Shown: positions 47,791 to 58,951 of the stretch, piece after piece
Layout: each line of letters begins with the position of its first letter
How positions within the stretch are numbered: position 1 is the stretch's first letter
NCBI RefSeq assembly: GCF_949987535.1
Contig: NC_080080.1
Location: 64,447,006 to 64,511,005 of the forward strand
Length of the DNA: 64,000 nucleotides
Direction of reading: 5' to 3'
Source: Balaenoptera acutorostrata
Lineage: Eukaryota; Chordata; Mammalia; Artiodactyla; Balaenopteridae
The notes under the pieces: generated by a model
Seen by the model: only the letters and a program-made list of their open reading frames with translations
Databases searched by the model: none
Told to the model about the DNA's origin: nothing
Position numbers and translations under genes: made by a program

Positions 47791-48103
47791 TTTTAAAAAA
47801 AAAATTTTTTTTTCTTTTAATTAATTAATTATTTTATTTTTGGCTGCATTGGGTCTTCGTTTCTGTGCGAGGGCTTTCTCTAGTTGTGGCGAGTGGGGGC
47901 CACTCTTCATCGCGGTGCGCGGGCCTCTCACTATCGCAGCCTCTCTTGTTGCGGAGCACAGGCTCCAGACGCGCAGGGTCAGTAGTTGTGGCTCACGGGC
48001 CTAGTTGCTCCGTGGCATGTGGGATCTTCCCAGACCAGGGCTCGAACCCGTGTCCCTTGCATCAGCAGGCAGATTCTCAACCACTGCGCCACCAGGGAAG
48101 CCC
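47791..48103 (-). mobile_element. CHR-type SINE with TSD
   Basis: Antisense long form. TSD TTTGTGTTATTCTTT (47776-47790) and CTTGTGTTACTCTTT (48104-48118). Confidence 0.96.
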
Positions 48104-48118
48104 CTTGTGTTACTCTTT

Positions 48119-48908
48119 AGGGTAAGTTTTCAAGAATGCTGTTAGTAAGTCATAGAATTGGTATTTTCTAGCTCTCAAAATACTTGATAGTGAGTTGAAA
48201 GTTGTAAAATGTGAGAAGTATCGCAGAAATAGGAAGAGAGCCAAGTTTGGTATAATAGAATCAAAGGGGGAAAGCTCTTCACGTGAGAGATTGTTAAGTG
48301 ATACGTCTGTGAAATAAGACCTCCAGTAGGTTTAATAAGCAAGTGGCTTGAACTCTGAGAAGCTTGCAGGCATTGAAGTTTAAGTGACTGTATTAGAGGG
48401 GAAGTAGAGGCAGTGGGTGTTGACCAATTTCATGGAGTTGGACAGTGAGAGGAAAGGAAGGAATGGACAGAGAAGATAAATGATGACTGTTTTAAAGCTA
48501 GGAGAGACCCAAATGATGACTGAAGGGAAGGGGTTATGGACTGGGAAAGAGTGAAGTTATTAGAAACCAGATTATTAACCCTGAGAACAATATCCTGGAT
48601 GAGTTGATAAGGCATGAAGTTCAGAGAGAGAGGTGGGAGGGTTTCAAGAAGGGGAGAGAATCTTCTTTCTCTGGGAGTTAAGTGAAGGACCAGAGATTGA
48701 CTTTAGGGATGGTGTGATTTTTATTTATTTTTCTTTTAGTTATTGGCTAAAAATAGGGAAACAAGTTGGCAGTTTGCATTTTTTTGCATATTTAGCATTT
48801 TTACTTAGAAGGAAGCTTTTCATTAATGAATTTTGGAGAATATTTGTGACAGAGTTTATAGATTTGAGCTGAAAGAAAAGCTGAAGTTTATTATTTAAAA
48901 TATTACCC
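48119..48908 (+). other. UBE2W: UBE2W intron 1, purine-rich unassigned stretch
   Basis: 48350-48720 is rich in GAGAGGAAAGGAAGG-type purine runs and could be an old unnamed repeat. No exon seen. Confidence 0.4.
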
Positions 48909-48986
48909 CAGGGAATTCCTTGGCAGTCCAGTGGTTAGGACTCTGTGCTTTCACTGCCAAGGGCTCAGGTTTTAAAAAAAAAAAAA
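48909..48986 (+). mobile_element. Truncated half-SINE with A-tail
   Basis: Head GGGAATTCCTTGGCAGTCCA through 'ctgccaagggctcagg', stopping inside box B and followed by an A-run of 13. The 3' half of the SINE is absent. Confidence 0.85.
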
Positions 48987-49220
48987 TTCCTTCAAACAAA
49001 TGAAGTTGATACATATTTTCATGAGCTTCAAAATATTTTTAAAAATTTCAAAATATTAAATTTGCTGACCCATCTCATTCTAACAATCTGAGGTAGATAT
49101 TTAATTATGTAGAAATTAAGCTACAGATTATTATTTATCCAAGGTCACACATATTATACACTCCTGGAAAGCAGGTGTTGAGTTTGCCAATTGATTATAT
49201 CCTTTATAGCACTTGTATTC

Positions 49221-49344
49221 TTTCTTTTTGGGGGGGCTGCACCACGTGGCTTGCAGGATCTTAGTTCCCCCACCAGGGATTGAACCCAGGCCCCTGACAG
49301 TGGAAGCGTGGAGTCCTACCACTGGATTGCTTGGGAATTCCCAT
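49221..49344 (-). mobile_element. Short CHR-type SINE with TSD
   Basis: Antisense short form ('gggggggctgcaccacgtggcttgcagg' to 'ttgcttgggaattccc'). TSD GCACTTGTATTC (49209-49220) and GCACTTATATTC (49345-49356). Confidence 0.95.
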
Positions 49345-49356
49345 GCACTTATATTC

Positions 49357-50044
49357 CTAAGGCTTGAAATTTACTTAACATTTTTAACAAATAAGTGACG
49401 TATCCTATTATCCTAAATCCTAATTCTTGTCTCTTGTGATAGATCTGCAGTTTGATTTTTAGGTCAAACCAAACTTTGCACTCAGCATATTTATTTAAGG
49501 CTTGATGTGTGCCAAACCCTGGCTATAATCTACATTTTCCACTGCATAGCATGTCTTATGCTTTATGACATTATATTTGTTCCAGCAACTTTATTAATAC
49601 TTATCAAAGCCTCTGAATGTAGCCCAGCGTGACCAAATCTGGAAGGTATAATAAAAAATTTTTAATTGTACCTTTACAAGGAAAAAACCCACCACATTTA
49701 AATATTCTTCCAGTGTCAAAAAAAGTTAGCTAAAATGAGACCTCAACTCTTATCAGGCTTAGTGGTAATTACTGCTTTTTACCTATAGCATGAAATGTAG
49801 TGATCACAAGGGCAGAACAGTAGACTCAGAACTGTAGTTTATTTCATTTGGAGTCAAGGTTTCTGGGTAACTTAAATAATTTTTTTGGAGCGTTAATTTC
49901 CAACACACCGGACAGATAACTTCTGAACTAGCTTGAGAAATTTGGGTTGTGAACTCATTGCCTCCTGGAGCTGAGGTGGTTTAAAAAGTACGCATGATGG
50001 ATCCATTAGGTTCACGGTAGAGAGCATACCCAGCCTAGAGTTTT
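49357..50044 (+). other. UBE2W: UBE2W intron 1, no recognisable feature
   Basis: No exon or repeat recognised. Confidence 0.45.
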
Positions 50045-50055
50045 AAAAGGCCAGG

Positions 50056-50224
50056 GGACTTCCCTGGTGGCGCAGCAGGTAAGACTCCGCGCTCCCAGTG
50101 CAGGGGGCCCCGGGTTCGATCCCGGTTAGGGAACTAGATCCCACATGCACACTGCAACTAAGCAGCCCGCCTGCCGCAGCTAAGACCCGGCGCAACCAAA
50201 TAAATAAACAAATAAAAATAAAAT
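50056..50224 (+). mobile_element. CHR-type SINE with TSD
   Basis: Head GGGACTTCCCTGGTGGCGCAG, box B GGGTTCGATCCC, tail (AAATAAA)n. TSD AAAAGGCCAGG is exact at 50045-50055 and 50225-50235. Confidence 0.97.
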
Positions 50225-50235
50225 AAAAGGCCAGG

Positions 50236-51049
50236 CTTCAGCTCTGGTTGATTCAACTATTTTTGTCTATCTGAATATTCACGGGAAGTTTGAATCCACG
50301 GGTCCAAGTCTCAGCTGCCTCCAACCCCACATAGGCAGAGACTGGCTGCCTCTTACCTGTTCCTCCTCCTGCATTTGTTTCAGGTTAATAGAACCACCGT
50401 TACTCAAGCTGACATCCTGGAGTCGTCCTCATTGTTTTCTTTCTTACTCCCCCCATCATTTACCACTAAATCCAGTCTTTTGTATCTCGATTGTTTACTA
50501 GTAATGTCTCACCTCTTTATTTTTCTAAGTAGTTTTCAGTATGGCTTCCTGGCCTTCATTCTGTCTGAACTCCAGTACATCTGCCACACTGTTGTCAGTC
50601 ATCATTCATTTTATTAAATTTTTATGTATGTTCACTGTTGAAATGTTAGGAAACTACCGATTAGTAAAAAGAAAAATCACTACCCTGAGAAGATCAATGG
50701 ATGGTGAGATTAAGGGGTTATTTTAATTTTTAAATATTTTGGTTTCTATCTTTTCCTTATGAACATGGCATTTAACATTGAAAAAAACGATTCCCTTGTT
50801 AAGTCAGTCCCTAATCCTAAACATCTCCTCACAGATATTTCACATATCAGTTATCACTCCCCTTTCCTCTTTTTTTTGATTCGTCTCATAAATATTTACT
50901 TATGCTAAAGTTTCTTCTCTGTTCTTTCACAACCAAACTTTTTGAAGTGGCCCCCAAAAAAAAAAGAAGGGGGTATGATGCATAAAAAAGAATTTAAAAA
51001 TCATAAGTGACTATTTTAAGGAATATTAATAAAATAATAAAGACATTAC
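50236..51049 (+). other. UBE2W: UBE2W intron 1; possible L2 trace
   Basis: 'tttcagtatggcttcctggccttcattctgtctgaactccagtacatctgccacactgttgtcagtcatc' at about 50530-50600 is loosely L2-like. No exon supported. Confidence 0.35.
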
Positions 51050-52190
51050 TATTCATCTAGCTTAAGAGATAAAAGTTACCATTACTTTTGAAGCCTCCTC
51101 TATGTACCTCTTCTAATTGTACCTCATTCCTTCCCAGAGTAAATTGCTCTCCTGGATTTTGTTTATCATCCCCTATTTTTCTTTACTTTTTTCTGACTTC
51201 TTTTGTTTAACCTTTTAAGATTAATCCATCTTGATGGATGTAACAGTACATTTTTTAGACTAAGTACTATTCCATGTTACAAAGTCTTTTATAATTGTTT
51301 ATTTTACTCCTAATTTTTTGTGAACATAGCTGCTTTAAATATTCTAACACATCTTTCCTGATGCACATGTGCATGGTTTTCTCTGGGGTATGTGTATATA
51401 TCTAGGAGTGGACTTGCTGGGTTGTACTATGTCTTTGTTCAGTTTTACCAGGTAATGTCAAAAGTGGTTAAATAAGTTTATGTTCATGCTGGTAGTACAG
51501 GAGTTCCAGGGATACCACGTACTCCCCAGCACTTGGTATTGTCTGACTTAATTTTTATGGACGACATCTCATTGCAGTTCTGTTTCACATTTCCTTGATT
51601 GATAAAGAGGTCAGATATCGTTTTTATTTGTTTATGGACCATTTGTGTTTCCTCTTCTATGGAATGCCTATTGACTGTTTTTCAGTTTGGTTATCCTTTA
51701 TTGATTTTTATAGGAGTTCTTTTGTATGACTAAATTCTTTTCCCAGTTTAAGATTTGATTTTTCACTTTCAGTGTCTCTGAACCGCAAAGAGAATTTATC
51801 AGTCTTTTTCCTTTTTGGTTTGTACTTTCTCTGTTTTAAGAAATCCTTTTCTACTGTGAGCTCATGAAATTTTTCTAAAATTTTGTCCTAAAATGTTGTC
51901 TTCTAAAAGTCTTGCAGTTTAGTCTTTCACATTTAAGTCTTTAATCCCTTATGGGTTGAGTTAGGGATACAATTTCTTTTCTTTTCTTTTTTTTTTTTAA
52001 TGAATACCCAATTTGTCTTAGCGCCATTTACTAAGAAGCGTTCCTGTTTGGTCAACAGTCAAGTTTCCAAATATGTGTGGGTCTGCATCATCTGGGCTAT
52101 CTCTTCTGTCCCATTTGGCCTGTATGTGTCCATATTTGAGTTTATGATGAAATCTTGATGCCTACCAGGGCTAATCCTGCTGCCTTTCAA
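51050..52190 (-). mobile_element. Old L1 (L1M/HAL1-like), antisense
   Basis: Antisense 3' region ('gaagcctcctctatgtacctcttct...cctggattttgtttatc') through ORF2-like text ('ctaggagtggacttgctggg', 'tttaatcccttatgggttgag'). Heavily decayed. Confidence 0.65.
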
Positions 52191-52384
52191 ATCTAGATGT
52201 CTTTTTTTAAAAAACCAGATGTTAAAAGAAATTAGCAAAAATGTAAGATAAAGCCACCTTAAGAAAAATGAATAATTGAAAGGAGTTTTATATTTCACTT
52301 AACTTTGCCTTTCCTGATCAGAGTATGTTTACATATGCTTGTATATCATATGTTTACCCTTATTTTTAAGAGCTTATGCTTCTC

Positions 52385-54800
52385 ATTTTATTTTTTATTG
52401 AAGTATAATTGACCTACAACACTGTGTTAGCACAACATTTAATATTTCTATGCACTACAAAATGATAATGGTAAGTCTAATTACCATTTGTCACCATAAA
52501 GTTATTACAGTATTGTTGACTATATTCCCAATGTTGTACATTTCATCGCTCTGACTCATTTATTTTGTAACTGGAAGTTTGTACCTCTTAATCTCCTTCA
52601 CCTATTTCTCGTTCCCCCACCCGCCTCCTGTCTGGCAGCCACCTATTTGTTCTCTATATCTATGAATCTGTTTCTGTTTCTTTTTGCTTGTTCATTTGTT
52701 TTGCTTTTTAAATTCCACATATAAGTGAAGTCATATAGTATTTGTCTTCCTCTGTCTGACTTGTTTCACTTAACATAATACCCTCGAAGTCCATCCATGT
52801 TGTCACAGATGGCAAGATTTCATTCTTTTTTATGGCTGAGTAATATTCTGTTGTGTATATATACCACATCTTTATCAGTTCACCTTTCGATGGACACATA
52901 GGTTGCTTCTGTGTCTTGGCTATTGTAAATAATGCTGCAATGAACATAGGGATGCATATATCTTTTCAAATTACTCTTTTTGTTTTCTTCAGGAAAATAC
53001 CCATAAGTGGAGTTGCTGGATTGTATGATAGTTCTATTTTTAGTTTTTTGAGGAATCACCATGCCGTTTTCCATAGTGGCTGCACCAATTTACATTCCCA
53101 CCAACACTGCATGAGGGTTCCCTTTTCTTCAAACCCTCCCCAACATTTATTTGTTGTCTTTTTGATAATAGCCATTGTGACGGGCGTGAGGTGATATCTC
53201 ATTGTGGTTTTGATTTGCATTTCCCTGATGATTAGTGGTGTTGATCATCTTTTAATGTGTCTGTTGGACATCGTATGTCTTTTTTGGAAAAATGACTGTT
53301 CAGGTCCTCTACCCATTTTTTAAAAAATAACTAATTAATTAATTTAGTTTTTGGCTGTGTTGGGTCTTCGTTGCTGCATGCAGGCTTTCTCTAGTTGTGG
53401 CGAGTGGGAGCTACTCTTGTTGTGGTGCGGTGGGTTCTCTTGTTGTGGAGCACGGGCTCTAGAGTGCAGGCTCATTAGTTGTGGCGCATGGGCTTAATTG
53501 CTCCACGGCATGTGGGATCTTCCTAGACCAGGGCTCGAACCTGTGTCCCCTGCATTGGCAGGTGGATTCTTAACCACTGTGCCGCCAGGGAAGTCCCCCT
53601 CTGCCCATTTTTAAATCAGGCTGTTTGTTTTTTTGATATTGAGTTGTATGAGTTCTTTGTATATTTTGGATATTAATCCCTTATCAGATAACATTGTTTG
53701 CAAATATCTTCTCCCATTCAGTAGGCAGCCTTTTTGCTTTGTTGATAGTTTCCTTTGCTGTGCAAAAGCTTCGTATTTAGTTTGATGTAGACCCATTTAT
53801 TATTTATTTTTTTTGCTTTTGTTTCCCTTGACTGCAGCAACATCCCCCAAAATATTACTAAGACTGATGTCAAAGAGTGTACTCCTTAAGTTTTATTCTA
53901 CAAGTTTTTTGGTTTCAGGTCTTACTTTTAAGTCTTTAATCCATTTATAATTTATTTTTGTGCCTGGCATGGGAGAGTAGTCCATTTTGATTCTGTTGCA
54001 TGTATCTGTCCAATTTTTCCAACACCGTTTATTGAAGAGGTTGTCTTTTCCCCATTGTATATTCTTACATCCTTCTTGCAGATTAATTGACCATGTTACT
54101 GTGAGTTTCTTTCTGGGCTCTCTTTTCTGTTTTATTGACTTATGTGTCTTTTTTTGTGTCAGTACCATATTGTTTTGATTCCTGTATCCTAGTAGTATAA
54201 GTTGAAATCAGCAAGTGTGTTGCCTCCATCTTTGTTTTTCTTTCTCAAGTTTGTTTTGGCTATTTGGAGTTTTGTGTTTCCATTACAGATTTTAGATTTG
54301 TTCTAGTTCTGTGAAAAATACATTGGTGTTTTGATAGGGGTTGCATTGAATCTGTAGATTTCTTTGGGGAGTATGGTCATTTTAGAAATATTAATGCTTC
54401 CAATCCATGAGAATGGTGTATTTTTACATTTGTTTGTGTCATCTTCACTTTCTTTCATCAATATAGTTTTCAGAGTAAAGGTCTTTAACCTCCTTGGTTA
54501 GATTTCTTTCTAGGTATTTAATTTTTGATACAATTGCAAATGGGAATGTTTTCTTAATTTTACTTTTTGATAGCTTCTTGTTCATGTATAGAAACACAAC
54601 AGATTTCTGTATATTACTTTTGTATCGTTCAACTTTACTAAATTCATTTATTAATTTGAATAGTTTTTTTGGTGGCCTGTCTAGGGTTTCCTATGTTTAG
54701 TATCATGTCGTCTATAAACAGTAATGGTTTTACTTCTTCCTTTCCAATTTGGATTTCTTTTGTTTCTTTTTCTTATCTGATTGCTGTGATAATGCCACTT
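52385..54800 (-). mobile_element. Long L1 3' fragment, antisense, carrying a SINE
   Basis: The 3' UTR starts 'tttttattgaagtataattgacc'. ORF2 C-terminal coding is readable on the minus strand ([19 protein letters not shown] at 52885-52947, and 53893-54168). It extends to 'tatgtttagtatcatgtcgtctataaacag'. At about 2.1 kb excluding the SINE, this is the longest L1 copy in the window. No intact ORF2. Confidence 0.9.
53321..53597 (-). mobile_element. CHR-type SINE inside L1, with TSD
   Basis: Antisense form with an internal deletion. TSD CCTCTACCCATTTTT (53306-53320) and CCTCTGCCCATTTTT (53598-53612). Confidence 0.96.
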
Positions 54801-54912
54801 TTCATATATAATACATTTTGTATTGGAAATAGTTATTTTCATAAAACAATGTTAATAAACAATGAATTTATTTTTATTTTTAAGTAAAATTTAAAATTTC
54901 ACAGTTGTAATT

Positions 54913-54915
<3 letters not shown>

Positions 54916-54961
<46 letters not shown>

Positions 54962-55316
54962 TTTGATGACTCCAATTTTTTTTTTTTTTTTTTTTTATAG
55001 TTACTTTATTTATTTATTTATTTATCTTTTTGACTGTGTTGGGTCTTCGGTTCGTGCGAGGGCTTTCTCTAGTTGCGGCAAGTGGGGGCCACTCTTCATC
55101 GCGGTGCGGGGACCGCTCTTCATCGCGGTGCGCGGGCCTTTCACTATCGCGGCCCCTCCCGTTGCGGGGCACAGGCTCCAGACGCGCAGGCTCAGCAGTT
55201 GTGGCTCACGGGCCAAGTCGCTCCGCGGCATGTGGGATCTTCCCAGACCAGGGCTCGAACCCGTGTCCCCTGCATTAGCAGGCAGATTCTCAACCACTGC
55301 GCCACCAGGGAAGCCC
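54916..55316 (-). mobile_element. CHR-type SINE with double A-tail and foreign insert
   Basis: Antisense long form of the subgroup with the doubled 'catcgcggtg' unit. On the plus strand the order is: TSD CACAGTTGTAATTTCT (54900-54915), a T-run to 54956, a 19-nt unrelated segment (54957-54975), a T-run 54976-54996, 'atagttactttattt', the SINE body, then the TSD again (55317-55332). The TSDs lie outside both T-runs, so all of it came in as one insertion. Confidence 0.96.
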
Positions 55317-55439
55317 CACAGTTGTAATTTCTATTGCAGTAAATAGCAATATATCTATATTTTCCCCCTATAAGCAAAAGCTTTTTGGGTTACTCAAAAA
55401 TTTATAAGTGTAAGAGGCTCCTGAGACCAAAAAGTTTAA

Positions 55440-55960
55440 GACCTATTGCTCTAAAGTAAACATTTAAAACTCTTAATATATACTTTGTTAAGTACACTTT
55501 TAGCTATATTCCACACCTTTTGATAGGTAATATTTCTGTGATAATTCCTTTTTTTTTTTTTTGGCTGTGCTGCGGGGCTTGTGGGATCTTAGTTCCCCCA
55601 CCAGGGATTGAACCTGGGCCCTCGCCAGTGAGAGCACGGAGTTCTAACCACTGGACCGCCAGGGTATTCCCATGATAATTCATTTCTGAATATGTTCTAG
55701 TTTTCTTCTTCTTTGATCATTGAGTTGTTCGAAGGTGTGTTTTAAAATTTCCAAATGTATGTGGGTTTTTTCCAGTTCTTTTTGCTGTTGATTTCTAATT
55801 TACTGCATTGTGGTCAGAGAATGTGATTTATATCACAGTTCTTTGAAATTTGTTGAGGTAGACTCTGGCTTCACACCAGTTTTTATAAATGCTTTGTAAG
55901 TGCTTGAAAAGATTTTTTTCTCTAGTTAGTGTCAGTGTTTTTAAAATGCTCTATTGATCA
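55440..55960 (-). mobile_element. L1 ORF2 fragment, antisense
   Basis: Antisense L1 text around a SINE at 55548-55672 ('ttttagctatattccacaccttttgatagg', 'ttactgcattgtggtcagagaatg'). Interrupted at 55961 by an unrelated insert and resumes at about 56449. Confidence 0.7.
55548..55672 (-). mobile_element. Short CHR-type SINE with TSD
   Basis: Antisense short form ('ttggctgtgctgcggggcttgtgggatc' to 'gccagggtattccca'). TSD TGATAATTC at 55539-55547 and 55673-55681. Confidence 0.94.
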
Positions 55961-56448
55961 ATGAGCAGGTAGGAAAATAGTAAATACTCTAGATACTTTT
56001 AGGCAGAGAGATTTCATGCAGGTAATAGGTTACAAGGGTGTGGTTAGGACTAGAGCAGCAAAAAGGGTAGAGAGGGTTTGAGAGGAAGAGGGAGGTTGTC
56101 TAAGGATCTGGGAGTTGTTACTACCTATGGCTGGAACCAAAGAGCCTGCACTTGCTACTAAGCTTCTGGAGCACTGGTACAAGTTACTGCTACTTGGTAG
56201 AACCACGCACACTCCTGCAACTCAGCAAGAACCCAGGAGCTCAACTTTTGCTGAATTTTCTGGAATCTACAGCTGCCAGCTCTTGACTTAAATAGGAGAC
56301 AACCTTCCATTGGAGGTGTTTCAGAACCAGGAGTAAAATGGGAGGGGGAATGGCATTTTTCTTCTACTTTTTTCCCCCCCAGTACCTTCTTTTGGCAGAA
56401 TGGAAGACAGGGGAGTCTGACAGAAATAGTTCACAGGCTTTTTTGTCT
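55961..56448. repeat. Unassigned element of about 490 bp inserted into L1
   Basis: Non-L1 sequence that splits an antisense L1: the L1 phrase 'gctctattgatc' ends at its left border and 'cttgatctatccatt' picks up at its right. It contains 'gagagatttcatgcaggtaataggttacaagggtg', a texture seen in old LTR-type repeats. Family not identified; no coding. Confidence 0.45.
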
Positions 56449-56561
56449 GCTTGATCTATCCATTACTTTGAGACATCTTAATAAAATTTCCTACTATGAA
56501 GGTAGATTTGTTAATATTCCTTTGCTTGTCTATTTTCAAAGCTAAGTTGGGTATATACAAG

Positions 56562-56640
56562 TTTTTTTTTATCATTTAAATTTTATTTTATTTTTTACAT
56601 AGCAGGTTCTTATTAGTTATCTATTTTATACATATTAGTG
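56562..56640 (-). mobile_element. Miniature L1 3' piece with TSD
   Basis: Antisense of the L1 3' UTR stretch 'tgtataaaatagataactaataagaacctgct', then an A-rich tail. The target duplication GGGTATATACAAGTT / GGGTGTATACAAGTT (about 56549 and 56641) encloses it. It lacks the usual L1 3' end ('agcacagggaact...'). Confidence 0.7.
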
Positions 56641-56868
56641 GGGTGTATACAAGTTCTATGCTTTTGATGAACTGAACCTTTTATCATATAGTTTGTTTTT
56701 TTAAAATCTCTGTTAGTATTTTTGGTCTTAAAGTCAGTTTTACTTGATATTAGTGTAACTTTGTCAACTTTCTTTGGCCTGGTATCTTTTCTGTCCCTTG
56801 ATTTTGAACCTTTCGGTGCCCTTATCTTTTAAAAATCACATAAACTGTATATTGTCACCATCCATTTA

Positions 56869-56980
56869 ACTTTATCTTTTAACTAAATAACTTTCATTTT
56901 TTTACGGACTAACTGATATAATGGACTTTATCTTTTAACTAAAGAACTTTCATTTTTTTATTGACTGACTGATATAATGG
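56869..56980. repeat. Tandem duplication, 56-bp period
   Basis: Two adjacent 56-bp units starting ACTTTATCTTTTAACTAAA at 56869 and 56925, with 52 of 56 positions equal. Confidence 0.95.
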
Positions 56981-57169
56981 AATTTCTTTCATTTTGTATG
57001 ATTTTCATTTGTCCTTTTTTTGTATCTGTATCTTAGTATGGATTGATTTCTTTTTCCTTTTTCTCATTTTGCTTTTTCCACCTCTCCACGTTTGGAACTT
57101 ACACACTCCTATTCTTTTACAGGTTACCCTAGCTATTTTTGCATTTATTTTGCTGTTATCATTCTAGTT

Positions 57170-58260
57170 TTTATTTCATACTTTTTGTTACAAAAATTTC
57201 AATCATGAGGAAAAGTACAAAAAAGATAGTACAACATCTCTAGTCTTTATGTAGATTCAACAATTAACATTTTCTGTATTTACTTTTTCTTTCATTTATT
57301 TTTTTGTTTAATAAACATTTTTTGTTTTTGTTAAGTCTTATTGAGAAAAAACGCACATACCATGATCATTCAAAGTATACAGGCTAATGGCTTTTATTAT
57401 TCAGAGTTGGGCAACTGTCACGACAGTCAATTTTAGGACAGTTTAATAAATGCTTTTACTAAAGTGTGTGTAATATACAGAAAAGTACACAAATCTAAAT
57501 ATAGAGTTCACATATTCACAAAGTGAATGCATCCTTTTAACCACCACATGAAATAGAATAATACCTATACCCCAGGAGCCTCTCTTATGCCCACTCCTAA
57601 TGACTGCTTCCTCTTCCCAAAGGTAACCACTGTCTTGACTTCTAATGCCATAGGTTACTTTTGCCTGTTTGTGAGCTTTATGTAAATGAAATTATATGAT
57701 ACGGGTTTTTAAAAATATTTTGGTTTTTGTTTCGTTTGCTCAACATTAGTTTATGGGATCCATGTTCTGTGTAGAACAAATTCGTTTTTATTGCATTGTA
57801 TGAATATATCACAGATTATCTACCCAATTTACTGTTGATAGGCATTTGAATTATTTCTGTTTTGGGCCTGTCATGAATAATGCTCCTATAAACATTCTTG
57901 TACGTGTGTTTTGTTGAACATATGTATGTTGGGTATATACCTTAGAATAAAATTGGTGGGTCAGAGCATATGTTTATATTCACGTTTACAAAGAAGCACC
58001 AAATGGTTTGCCAATTTACACTCCATCGAACCGTGTATGAGAGTTACATTTCTTGAACATACATACTTGCCAACTTGGTCTCGTCAGTTTTTAATGTTAG
58101 CCATTTTGGTAGATATATGTTACTATTGTAATATGGCTTTAATTTGCGTTTTTCTGTTCCCCACTGAGGTTGACCCCTTTTTCCTATAGTTATTGGTCGT
58201 TAAGATGCTTTCTGTCAATCATGTGTTCTAGTTTCTCACCAATTTTTCTGTTCGGTTGTT
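57170..58260 (-). mobile_element. Old L1 3' region, antisense
   Basis: 'cagaaaagtacacaaatctaaatatagagttcacatattcacaaagtgaatgc' and 'ctaatgccataggttacttttgcctg' are old L1M-type 3' text. It continues to 'tttgcgtttttctgttccccactgagg'. No frame. Confidence 0.65.
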
Positions 58261-58494
58261 TGTCTTTTTTTTAAAATTAATTTGCAGGAATTGTGATAGC
58301 TAATTTAACATACATAGTTATCAAAATCTAAAGTTTTATCAGTATGTTTGCACTCTTTTCAAAAAATAAAATGACCTTGGAAGGCTTTAACTCCCATCAC
58401 CTGCCTACCAATTTATATGTTGATTGCCCTAATCTTACAGATTAGGCATTTCTGGCTAATATTCTTTATTGCAAATCCAAAATCTGAAAAAAGG
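58261..58494 (+). other. UBE2W: UBE2W intron 1, no clear feature
   Basis: No exon or clear repeat. Confidence 0.4.
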
Positions 58495-58745
58495 CTTAGA
58501 CTCACAGATATAGAGAACAAATCAGTGGTTACCAGTGGGGAGAGGAAAGGGGGCAGGGGTGAGATAAGAGGCACAAACTATTATGTATAAAAAAAGCTAC
58601 AAAGTTATATTGTACAACACAGGGAATATAGCCAATGTTTTATAATAACTATAAATGGAGTATAACTTTTAAAATTGTGACTCACTATAGTGTGCACCTG
58701 TAACTTTTATAATATTTTACATCAGCTGTACTTCAATTTAAGAAA
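58495..58745 (+). mobile_element. L1 3' UTR end
   Basis: Sense L1 tail ('gactcacagatatagagaacaaatcagtggttaccag' to 'tgtacttcaatttaagaaaag'). 5'-truncated. Confidence 0.85.
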
Positions 58746-58751
58746 AGAAAG

Positions 58752-58951
58752 AGGACTTCCCTGGTTGTCCTGTGGTTAAGACTCCATGATCCCAATGCAG
58801 GGGGCCCAGATTCAAACCCTGGTCGGGGAACTAGATCCTGCATACCACAACTAAGAGCCTGCGTGCTGCAACTAAAGATCCCGCTCGTGGCAACTAAGAC
58901 CTGGCGCAGCCAAATAAATAAGTACATAAATATTAAAAAAAAAAAAAAAAT
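58752..58951 (+). mobile_element. CHR-type SINE between two L1 pieces
   Basis: Head AGGACTTCCCTGGTTGTCCTG, tail (AAATAAAT)n and an A-run. Same group as 9568 and 18696. Confidence 0.93.

Larger units (their letters stand above)
56449..57110 (-). mobile_element. L1 ORF2 fragment, antisense, with tiny insert and tandem duplication
   Basis: Antisense L1 resumes ('cattactttgagacatcttaataaaa'). It holds a miniature L1-end insert at 56562-56640 and an exact-period tandem duplication at 56869-56980. Confidence 0.65.

Noticed and set aside
54963..55346. 127-codon frame, and the many 60-120-codon frames over SINE bodies (10230, 20944, 24732, 27763, 41963, 47865)
   Set aside because: All translate the same CHR SINE body (CGIFPDQGSNPCPLH and similar). 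Their recurrence shows they are repeat shadows.
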